A stretch of 8,908 nucleotides of DNA, from contig SLNK01000048.1 of NCBI GenBank assembly GCA_007133095.1, positions 1-8,908 on the forward strand, written 5' to 3'. Position 1 is the first letter of the stretch, and each line of letters opens with the position of its first letter. The DNA is from Candidatus Peregrinibacteria bacterium (GTDB lineage Bacteria; Patescibacteriota; Gracilibacteria; UBA1369; LOWO2-01-FULL-3). The notes beneath the pieces were generated by a model that made no database searches, was not told where the DNA came from, and worked only from the letters and a program-made list of their open reading frames with translations. A program made the position numbers and the translations under genes. Shown here in pieces: positions 1 to 5,165 of the stretch.

Positions 1-104
1 GAGTGGGTGCAGATTTGGCTGAAACAAGGAATTTTTGAAAAAAGCCTACATGTCCGTAGGCGTTTTCAAAAATATCCGCAGTTGAGGTCAAAGATGCCCC
101 ACTC
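1..104. repeat. Long imperfect inverted repeat (about 104-nt hairpin)
   Basis: Two arms of about 48 nt pair around the loop ATGTCC at 50-55. Bases 1-7 (GAGTGGG) pair with 98-104 (CCCACTC). After one bulged base, 9-11 pair with 95-97. Bases 14-20 pair with 86-92 including two G-T wobbles, 23-25 with 81-83, and 28-30 with 75-77. The 11-bp block 31-41 pairs with 63-73, and GCCTAC 44-49 pairs with GTAGGC 56-61. That is roughly 40 base pairs counted by eye. The foot of the hairpin lies 10 nt from the 3' end of the tRNA-Gly gene. It could be the tRNA terminator region grown into a long stem, a MITE-like palindromic element, or a structured RNA. No coding frame was recognised in it. It starts at the first base of the window, so it may extend further left. 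Confidence 0.75.
38..61 (-). terminator. Probable intrinsic terminator after tRNA-Gly
   Basis: Read on the minus strand, GCCTAC, a 6-nt loop and GTAGGC form a 6-bp GC-containing stem followed directly by six T residues (complement of 38-43). It lies about 50 nt downstream of the tRNA 3' end. On the plus strand the same stem is followed only by GTTTTC, so termination would be weaker in that direction. The element is the apex of the longer hairpin at 1-104. Confidence 0.5.
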
Positions 105-113
105 TGCAATTTC

Positions 114-188
114 TGGAGCGGGTAACGAGAATTGAACTCGTATCTGCTGATTGGCAACCAGCCGTAATAGCCATTATACTATACCCGC
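114..188 (-). tRNA. tRNA-Gly (anticodon GCC)
   Basis: The minus strand folds into a complete cloverleaf. The acceptor stem is GCGGGTA/TACCCGC (182-188 with 118-124). The anticodon arm spans 146-162, with 5-bp stem GCTGG/TCAGC including one G-T pair and loop TTGCCAA. The anticodon GCC is the complement of 153-155 and reads GGC/GGU glycine codons. The T arm is ACGAG-TTCAATT-CTCGT (125-141), the variable loop is 4 nt, and the D arm (164-179) is short with a 3-bp stem. The discriminator base is T at 117, and CCA is encoded in the DNA at 114-116. It lies downstream of pnp on the same strand, with its own candidate promoter in between. Confidence 0.95.
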
Positions 189-210
189 TTTTTTTGAATG
201 TGCTTTTTGT

Positions 211-242
211 GAGGCGGAAATAATGATAATTATCCCCGCCTC
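211..242. other. Hairpin between pnp and tRNA-Gly
   Basis: GAGGCGG (211-217) pairs with CCGCCTC (236-242). After a 2x2 internal loop, ATAAT (220-224) pairs with ATTAT (229-233) around a GATA tetraloop. It begins 13 nt beyond the pnp stop codon on the minus strand. The minus-strand sequence after it is A-rich with no T tract, so it is not a typical intrinsic terminator for pnp. It may protect or mark the pnp 3' end. The stem also contains the predicted -10 box of the tRNA promoter. Confidence 0.6.
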
Positions 243-251
243 CGCGGTCAA
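223..251 (-). promoter_or_regulatory. Candidate sigma70 promoter for tRNA-Gly
   Basis: On the minus strand, TTGACC (complement of 246-251) is followed after exactly 17 nt by TATCAT (complement of 223-228). Each box is one mismatch from consensus. Transcription would start near 216, about 28 nt before the tRNA 5' end, leaving a short leader for RNase P to remove. The -35 box lies within a few bases of the pnp stop codon. This is a visual match only. Confidence 0.45.
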
Positions 252-255
252 ATTT

Positions 256-2448
256 TTATTGTCCGTTCACCTTTCGAACGTTTCTTGTTCCTTCAACACT
301 TTCTCCTCTCACGTCCTCTTCTTTTTTATCGCTTTGTTTTTTCCCTCCTTCTTCTCCTATCACCGCTTTGTGGGAAAGTTTGTATCTTCCCTGATCGTCA
401 ACTGCCAAAAGTTTTACTTTTATCGTGTCGCCCTCCTTCACTACGTCTTCCACTTTATTCACGCGTCCTTCCGCAAGTTCCGAAATGTGAACCAATCCAT
501 CTTTTCCGGGGATAAATTCAACAAATGCTCCAAAATCCATTATCTTCACCACTTTCCCCTCAAAAACTTCTCCCGGTTCCGGTGTATAAGTTATCCTTTT
601 TACCCAATCGATAGCTTTTTGTCCGGACTCTTGATCCGGAGCGGTGATAGTTACAACACCATCATCATTAATATCCATATCAACATCACATTCTTTTGTT
701 ATTTGCTGAATTGTTTCTCCTCCTTTACCTATTACAACTCTTATCATTTCGGGGTCTATTTGATGGCTCATAATCATGGGGGCGCGCTTTGAAAGTTCTT
801 TTCTGGGTTCCGGCACAACTTCCAACATTTTTTCCATTATAAACTCTCTCCCTTTTTTCGCTTGCTCAAGGGCTCTCCCCATTATTTCAGTGGAAAGTCC
901 TTTTACTTTTATGTCCATTTGAAGGGCGGTAATTCCTTCCGTTGTTCCGGTAACTTTGAAGTCCATGTCTCCGGATGCGTCTTCAATCCCCTGTATATCG
1001 GTTAATATTTTGCAATTGTCGCTTTCTTTGTCTTTTATAAGCCCCATGGCCACTCCCACAACCGGTCTTTTTATAGGAACTCCCGCGCACATCAATGAAA
1101 GAGTTGATCCGCAGACGGAAGCCATTGAGCTGGATCCGTTACATTTTACGATTTCCGAAACAACCCAAATTGTGTATGGGAACTCTTCTTCCGAAGGCAA
1201 AACCGGAAGTAATGCTCTTTCCGCCAAATCTCCATGACCGATTTCACGGCGCCCGGGGCCGCGAAGCGGCCTCACATCCCCTACAGAGTAAGGAGGAAAA
1301 TTATAGTGATGGAAATATCTCTTTGTTATGTCGTGTTCCATCGTATCAACAATCTGAGCGTCTCCGGGACCTCCCAAAGTCGTTATTGTAAGAGCCATAG
1401 TCTCTCCTCTCTGAAAAATCGCGGAGCCGTGAGCTCTCGGCAAAACATCAGGGACAACCCTTATTGGCCTTACTTCATCAATTTTCCTTCCATCTATTCT
1501 TGTTTCGTTTTCAAGAATGTTTCTTCTCATGTTCTCTTCCATCATCGAGCTTAAAACATCCTTTAGCTCTCCTTTTGTGAAGGTTCCTTCCTCCAATTCC
1601 GCTTCATATTTTTCCAACAATTTATCTTCCAACGCTTCAACATTTTCCTTCACTTGTAATTTTTCTTTTGCTCCTACCCCGTCCAACATTTCTCTGTTAA
1701 TAAAAGACTCCACAGCTTTAACCGCTTCCTCTCCGGGCTGTGCTATATCAAGCTCTATTTTCTTTATTTCGAACTGTTTAGCGTAATCAAGCTGAAGTTG
1801 GCAAATCTCTTTTATGGATTCGTGTGCTTTTTCAAGCGCCTCCAAAACAACAGATTCCGGCACTTCTTTCATTTCCGCCTCAACCATTGTTATTGCGTCA
1901 GGCGTTCCCGCCACTACCAAATTCATTTTTCCTTCTTCGCACTGTTCGTATGTTGGATTTACTATCAATTCTCCGTCTTTATACCCCATTCTTACGGCTC
2001 CGACGGGTCCTTCAAAAGGAGCTCCGCTGACCATAAGGGCTGCCGATGCCGCGTTAAGAGCGGTTGTTGCGGGATCAACTTCAAGATCCGCCGATAAAGC
2101 GGTACAAATAATCTGAACTTCGTTTGTTGTTCCTTTCGGGAAGAGAGGTCTTATCGGTCTGTCTATCAATCTGGAAACCAGCGTTGAATTTTCCGAAGGA
2201 CGACCGGCACGTTTGACAAAACGGCTGCCTTTGATTTTTCCCGCCGCATACATATTTTCTTCGTAATCGACGAACATAGGGAAAAAATCAGCTCCTTCCC
2301 TGCCTTTTTTGGAAACTGTAGCGTTTCCCATTATCACTGTGTCCCCAAGTGAAACAAGCGCAAATCCATTTGCATAACTTGATAACGGGGAATCGGTGAT
2401 TTTGAATTCTCGCCCTGCGAGATCCATTTTTACTTCTTTTGATTCCAT
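256..2448 (-). CDS. pnp: Polynucleotide phosphorylase (PNPase)
   Basis: PNPase is the phosphorolytic 3'-to-5' exoribonuclease of mRNA decay, releasing nucleoside diphosphates and able to run in reverse as a polymerase. It acts in the cytoplasm as a trimer. The 730-aa product has the full family layout: RNase PH domain 1 (about 8-150), a helical linker (about 240-310), catalytic RNase PH domain 2 (about 315-545), a KH domain (about 556-618, GKGG at 574-577) and an S1 domain (about 626-694). Phosphate- and metal-site landmarks are present: GPGRREIGHG with RR at 400-401, NGSSSM with serines 439-441, and D490, D496 and K498, matching E. coli D486, D492 and K494. A charged tail of about 35 residues follows S1. 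It lies downstream of rpsO, as in many bacteria. The chosen start gives MESKEV; ATG at codon 8 is an alternative, and neither has a Shine-Dalgarno motif. Confidence 0.98.
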   Translation of the reverse strand: MESKEVKMDLAGREFKITDSPLSSYANGFALVSLGDTVIMGNATVSKKGREGADFFPMFVDYEENMYAAGKIKGSRFVKRAGRPSENSTLVSRLIDRPIRPLFPKGTTNEVQIICTALSADLEVDPATTALNAASAALMVSGAPFEGPVGAVRMGYKDGELIVNPTYEQCEEGKMNLVVAGTPDAITMVEAEMKEVPESVVLEALEKAHESIKEICQLQLDYAKQFEIKKIELDIAQPGEEAVKAVESFINREMLDGVGAKEKLQVKENVEALEDKLLEKYEAELEEGTFTKGELKDVLSSMMEENMRRNILENETRIDGRKIDEVRPIRVVPDVLPRAHGSAIFQRGETMALTITTLGGPGDAQIVDTMEHDITKRYFHHYNFPPYSVGDVRPLRGPGRREIGHGDLAERALLPVLPSEEEFPYTIWVVSEIVKCNGSSSMASVCGSTLSLMCAGVPIKRPVVGVAMGLIKDKESDNCKILTDIQGIEDASGDMDFKVTGTTEGITALQMDIKVKGLSTEIMGRALEQAKKGREFIMEKMLEVVPEPRKELSKRAPMIMSHQIDPEMIRVVIGKGGETIQQITKECDVDMDINDDGVVTITAPDQESGQKAIDWVKRITYTPEPGEVFEGKVVKIMDFGAFVEFIPGKDGLVHISELAEGRVNKVEDVVKEGDTIKVKLLAVDDQGRYKLSHKAVIGEEGGKKQSDKKEEDVRGESVEGTRNVRKVNGQ

Positions 2449-2606
2449 TGGTTAGTGGGTTAAATAAATAACTTAAGCAACCAACGAATCAAAGAAGTCC
2501 CAAGTGACAAGGTTCAAGCAACCGTACCCGATTACCTGAACCCTGCAACTTAAGAGTTTCTCCGCCGCAGTTGCTTTATTGGAATAAATTTTAATGAGCA
2601 TGTGTA
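2449..2606 (-). promoter_or_regulatory. Structured rpsO-pnp intergenic / pnp leader region
   Basis: This 158-nt spacer on the rpsO-pnp transcript holds several inverted repeats. On the minus strand GCAACT (2574-2569) can pair with AGTTGC (2550-2545), and GGTTCA (2542-2537) with TGAACC (2516-2511). Next to the pnp start, GGTT and AACC segments flank an A/T-rich stretch (2456-2484). The heptamer AAGCAAC (plus 2475-2481 and 2516-2522) and its inverse GTTGCTT (2570-2576) allow alternative pairings. No T tract follows the stems, so read-through into pnp is expected. In E. coli the equivalent spacer is cut by RNase III and used for PNPase autoregulation. A similar role here is inference. Confidence 0.45.
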
Positions 2607-2870
2607 CTATTTTCTCAACTTCAACTCTTTGAGTACTTCTTCGTACTCGTCCTTCTTGTGAAGTTTCAGGTAGTTCAAATGCTTTCTTCTCTTCCCTACC
2701 ATCCCCAACAGTCCTCTGCGGGAATGATCATCCTTCGGATGACTTTCGAGATGCTTTGAAAGTTCATTAATCCTTTCAGTCAGGACAGCCACCTGAACTC
2801 TGGAAGATCCGGTGTCCTTTTCGTGGACGCCATACTTCTTTAGTAGTTTTTTCTTTTGTTCTCTTTGCAT
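2607..2870 (-). CDS. rpsO: 30S ribosomal protein uS15
   Basis: S15 is a primary 16S rRNA-binding protein of the 30S platform. The 87-aa product is close to the usual 89 aa and carries the family signature: KDTGSSRVQVAVLTERI near 18-34, then HLESHPKDDHSRRGLL (40-55). H40, D47 and S50 correspond to the rRNA-contacting H41, D48 and S51 of E. coli, and the basic C-terminal helix GKRRKHLNYL follows. The start ATG lies about 25 nt after the predicted transcription start and has no Shine-Dalgarno sequence. It is the first gene of a probable two-gene rpsO-pnp operon and ends in TAG. Confidence 0.98.
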   Translation of the reverse strand: MQREQKKKLLKKYGVHEKDTGSSRVQVAVLTERINELSKHLESHPKDDHSRRGLLGMVGKRRKHLNYLKLHKKDEYEEVLKELKLRK

Positions 2871-2901
2871 GATCTAAAGTAAGAAAATTTACACGCACAC
2901 A

Positions 2902-2930
2902 AATATACCTGCAATTTATATTTTTGGCAA
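2902..2930 (-). promoter_or_regulatory. Promoter of the rpsO-pnp operon
   Basis: On the minus strand, TTGCCA (complement of 2925-2930) and TATATT (complement of 2902-2907) are separated by 17 nt. Each hexamer is close to the sigma70 consensus. Transcription would begin near 2895, giving a leader of about 25 nt before the rpsO ATG. Confidence 0.65.
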
Positions 2931-2953
2931 TACTATTTTTTGATTGGTATTTG
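2924..2953 (+). promoter_or_regulatory. Weak candidate promoter for the membrane protein gene
   Basis: TTGGCA (2924-2929) is followed after 18 nt by TATTTG (2948-2953). The -35 box occupies the same bases as the minus-strand rpsO -35 box, so the two divergent promoters would overlap. The -10 box is poor, and the call is tentative. Confidence 0.25.
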
Positions 2954-2993
2954 GGATTGTAGAAACTCCTTTCCGGCAGTAAAATTCATCCGC

Positions 2994-3950
2994 ATGAATT
3001 ATCGAAACATAATTTCGGAGTCTTGGAATTATACCCAAAGCAAGAAAAAACTTATTTTTTGGTTCGGTTTTATTCCAAGTATTTTTACCACCACGGTCGG
3101 AGCCGGATACATCGCCTATCAGTTTCTCGCATTCAGAGGGTCCTATCTCTTCAGCGATGAAGAAACAAATTTTTTCTTTGATATTGCTCTTTTGATCTGG
3201 GAATTTTTAAAAGATCATATTTCTTGGACCGTTCCACTTATAATAATCACTGTTTTGTTTCTGCTTTTTTACCTTCTTTATCCAACTTTGGCGAAGGCCG
3301 CCGCAATACAAGTGATATCAAGAAACAGAACCGGTCAAAAAGACGCGGGTCCGGGGACGGGGCTAAGACACGGCCTCTTTTCATTTCTTCCGCTTTTTGA
3401 GTACCATCTTCTAATAAAAACCTTTTCTTTTTTCTCCGTTTTAATCCAAATGTCTTTTGTCATCAGGAATCTTGGACCGTCCATGTTCCAGGCCTTTCTC
3501 CCCCTTTATATCTTGATAATGATAATCGGCCTTATTTTGACTTTGCTTTTCACTTACACGGACTTCTTTATCGTGATTGACGGGAAAAGAGTTTTTTCAT
3601 CAATAAAAGCCAGTGCCAAGATGGTTATCCTTAACTGGAAATGTACAGTCCTCATAACGATATTAATGATCCTTATCGGTGTGAGAATTATTATTCAAGT
3701 TATCATGGTCTTTTTGATTCCTTTCTTGGTTATCCTTTTGACCGGATATATCGCGGCTATTGCGCTTCCCGTCACGGGCGTAATAGTTGGAGCTCTCTCC
3801 GGATTCTTGGTGCTGCTGTTGGCCGCATACTTGAACGGAGTTGTTGATATCTTTTCTTTCAGTGTTTGGACCTTCACGTTTTTGGAGTTATCGAAGGAAA
3901 AGGATTTCTCCCCCAGAGGAGATCTTTGTGAAACTTATTATACCGATTAA
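2994..3950 (+). CDS. Polytopic membrane protein, function unknown
   Basis: I do not recognise this 318-aa product. It is strongly hydrophobic, with predicted membrane segments at about 20-46, 78-98, 140-157, 165-190, 214-242 and 243-282 (the last may hold two helices). The loop around 107-130 is polar and glycine-rich (RNRTGQKDAGPGTGLRHG). The short cytoplasmic-looking segment IDGKRVFSSIKASAK (195-209) before a hydrophobic run resembles the amphipathic helix seen in DUF4013/YciC-type integral membrane proteins, but this is architecture-based inference. The ATG at 2994 is preferred over the upstream TTG at 2940, because the extra 18 residues are unlike a membrane-protein N terminus and 2940 lies inside the candidate promoter. 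The start lacks a Shine-Dalgarno motif. The gene is convergent with the downstream CNBD gene, with 8 bp between the stops. Confidence 0.85.
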   Translation: MNYRNIISESWNYTQSKKKLIFWFGFIPSIFTTTVGAGYIAYQFLAFRGSYLFSDEETNFFFDIALLIWEFLKDHISWTVPLIIITVLFLLFYLLYPTLAKAAAIQVISRNRTGQKDAGPGTGLRHGLFSFLPLFEYHLLIKTFSFFSVLIQMSFVIRNLGPSMFQAFLPLYILIMIIGLILTLLFTYTDFFIVIDGKRVFSSIKASAKMVILNWKCTVLITILMILIGVRIIIQVIMVFLIPFLVILLTGYIAAIALPVTGVIVGALSGFLVLLLAAYLNGVVDIFSFSVWTFTFLELSKEKDFSPRGDLCETYYTD

Positions 3951-3958
3951 GCCCGCCT

Positions 3959-4414
3959 TTATTTCTTCTCGTTTTCCTTCATCCTGGATATGACCGTGGA
4001 GCTGACCTGTTCCGCCAGATGAGCGTTTGTGTTCACAAGATTGTCAAAGTCCTCCTTACTCAAAAGGAATATTTCACTTTCGCTTATTGTTTTCGCGGAT
4101 GCATTTCTGGGCTCGTTCGAAACCAGAGCCATCTCTCCAAAAAAATTATTTTCTCCCAGTTCCGCCACTTTTTTGGGCAAATCCCCTTCTTCCTTCGGCG
4201 GATGAAAAATCTCTACCGTTCCCGTTTTTATAATGTAAAGTGCGTCTCCTTCATCGCCTTCATTGAACAAAGTGTAATTCTCCGGATAGTACATCAAAAC
4301 TATTCTTTTGATTATTTCACGATGCAACTCTTCGTCCAAAGTTTCAAACAACGGGATTTTCCTCAAAATGGGGAGAAGTATCGCAATAGCGGAGCTTTCG
4401 TTTGTCATGGTCAT
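3959..4414 (-). CDS. Stand-alone cyclic nucleotide-binding domain protein
   Basis: The 151-aa product is essentially one Crp/PKA-type cyclic nucleotide-binding domain. An N-terminal helix (LRKIPLFETLDEE, 17-29) leads into the beta-roll with LFNEGDEGDALYIIKTGTVE (49-68). The phosphate-binding cassette FGEMALVSNEPRNASAK (92-108) keeps the glutamate (E94) and arginine (R103) that hold ribose and cyclic phosphate, so ligand binding is plausible. The C-terminal helix (about 119-151) ends in a charged tail. There is no helix-turn-helix, kinase, channel or cyclase domain. It therefore looks like a soluble sensor that must act by protein-protein contact, or a degenerate regulator. ATGs at 4414 and 4408 are both possible starts, and neither has a Shine-Dalgarno sequence. 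It is divergent from the PAS-domain gene. The actual ligand (cAMP, cGMP or other) cannot be read from sequence. Confidence 0.93.
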   Translation of the reverse strand: MTMTNESSAIAILLPILRKIPLFETLDEELHREIIKRIVLMYYPENYTLFNEGDEGDALYIIKTGTVEIFHPPKEEGDLPKKVAELGENNFFGEMALVSNEPRNASAKTISESEIFLLSKEDFDNLVNTNAHLAEQVSSTVISRMKENEKK

Positions 4415-4441
4415 TTTGGTTAATTTACTGATTACAGCTTG

Positions 4442-4470
4442 TTGACTTTTTTTGTATTTTGTTTTATAAT
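4442..4470 (+). promoter_or_regulatory. Strong sigma70 promoter for the PAS-domain gene
   Basis: TTGACT (4442-4447), a 17-nt T-rich spacer and a perfect TATAAT (4465-4470) form the best promoter in the window. Transcription should start near 4477, leaving a leader of about 38 nt. The leader contains GGAGTGAGGG (4474-4483), but this is too far from the ATG at 4515 to act as a Shine-Dalgarno sequence. Confidence 0.8.
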
Positions 4471-4494
4471 GCTGGAGTGAGGGACTAAAACAAA
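4464..4494 (-). promoter_or_regulatory. Weak candidate promoter for the CNBD gene
   Basis: On the minus strand, TTGTTT (complement of 4489-4494) and TATAAA (complement of 4464-4469) lie 19 nt apart, longer than ideal. The -10 box occupies nearly the same bases as the plus-strand TATAAT, so the two divergent transcripts would start back to back. Tentative. Confidence 0.3.
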
Positions 4495-4514
4495 AAATAA
4501 AAACGTTTATATAT

Positions 4515-5108
4515 ATGAGAACTTTAACTCAAAATAGGAAAATAGCAATATCTACGCTTGCAATTTTCCTGGCCTCATTCAGCTTTGTGCTTGTTTTTCT
4601 TGGGGGTAGCGATGAAAATGCAAAACTCGCGCAGACCGATGTAATGGGGGCGGCGGAAGATAACAGAATAATTTTTGCCACCGATCCGGGAGGAAATTTT
4701 TTGGGGGCGAGCGAACCGTTTTGCCTTATCACCGGAATGTCTTGTTCGGAGATAACGAATCATAGAATTTTTGATCTTATTCATTCTGACGATCTGTCCG
4801 AATTCGCCTCCGCCCATGCTGAATTGCTTCAGGGAGGGGAAGGTGCCGACGGTCTGGGACCTTTCAGGTTCGTAAACGAAAAAAGTGATGATCGTCTTTT
4901 ACTTCTGGGGGCAAGACCTCAAAAGGAGGGGGCAAAAATAAGCAAAATAATATTTTTGGCCAAGGATCTTACCGAGCATATCAAAAGGATGAATGAAGCC
5001 TCGGAAGAAGATGATACAGATTCAAATGAGGATTCCCCGCGTGAAGAGAATTGGTTTAAAAAACTTTACCCCAACACGCCTCCAAAGCTTTTGGTTGAAA
5101 AAGCTTGA
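4515..5108 (+). CDS. Membrane-anchored PAS-domain protein without output domain
   Basis: The 197-aa product begins with a basic stretch (MRTLTQNRK) and one hydrophobic helix at about 9-31. A PAS domain follows at about 48-158: RIIFATDPGGNFLGASEPFC (51-70), then DLIHSDDLSEFASAHAELLQ (87-106), which matches the PAS pattern 'hPdDl..f...ll.g', then FRFVNEK and the closing strand IIFLAKDLTEHIKR (145-158). After that come an acidic linker (about 162-178) and a short tail NWFKKLYPNTPPKLL. No histidine kinase, GGDEF or other effector domain is present, and there is no lipobox cysteine. The positive-inside rule would place the PAS domain outside the membrane, which is unusual for this PAS type. Start ATG 4515 follows a strong promoter and lacks a Shine-Dalgarno sequence. 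It is divergent from the CNBD gene, and leuS follows after a separate promoter. Confidence 0.88.
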   Translation: MRTLTQNRKIAISTLAIFLASFSFVLVFLGGSDENAKLAQTDVMGAAEDNRIIFATDPGGNFLGASEPFCLITGMSCSEITNHRIFDLIHSDDLSEFASAHAELLQGGEGADGLGPFRFVNEKSDDRLLLLGARPQKEGAKISKIIFLAKDLTEHIKRMNEASEEDDTDSNEDSPREENWFKKLYPNTPPKLLVEKA

Positions 5109-5124
5109 TCAAATAGAGTACAAT
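5095..5124 (+). promoter_or_regulatory. Promoter for leuS
   Basis: TTGAAA (5095-5100) and TACAAT (5119-5124) are spaced by 18 nt. The -35 box lies inside the last codons of the PAS-domain gene. Transcription would start near 5131, about 35 nt before the leuS ATG. Confidence 0.55.
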
Positions 5125-5128
5125 TCTG

Positions 5129-5160
5129 CTCGTTACTGATTTGATTTTAATCTTAACGAG
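5129..5160 (+). promoter_or_regulatory. Hairpin in the leuS leader
   Basis: CTCGTT (5129-5134) pairs with AACGAG (5155-5160). Inside, GATT (5138-5141) pairs with AATC (5149-5152). The stem begins at about the predicted transcription start and ends 5 nt before the leuS ATG, so it would occupy almost the whole 5' leader. It is not a T-box, because neither the specifier stem nor the conserved T-box sequence is present. A role in translation or RNA stability is possible but unproven. Confidence 0.45.
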
Positions 5161-5165
5161 TCTTG

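Noticed and set aside
211..242. Intrinsic terminator for pnp
   Set aside because: The hairpin is good, but the minus-strand sequence after it is A-rich without a T tract, so it was listed only as a hairpin.
151..792. A 213-codon open frame on the plus strand opposite the 3' end of pnp, also covering part of the tRNA
   Set aside because: It is antisense to well-supported PNPase and tRNA-Gly, has a Phe/Ser/His-rich composition typical of a shadow frame, and has no recognisable domain.
2940..2993. TTG start adding 18 residues to the polytopic membrane protein
   Set aside because: The extension overlaps the candidate promoter, looks non-coding and is not needed; the ATG at 2994 begins a normal N terminus.
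5109..5165. T-box riboswitch or leucine leader peptide before leuS
   Set aside because: The leader is only about 35 nt from the predicted start, with no T-box sequence, specifier loop or run of leucine codons.
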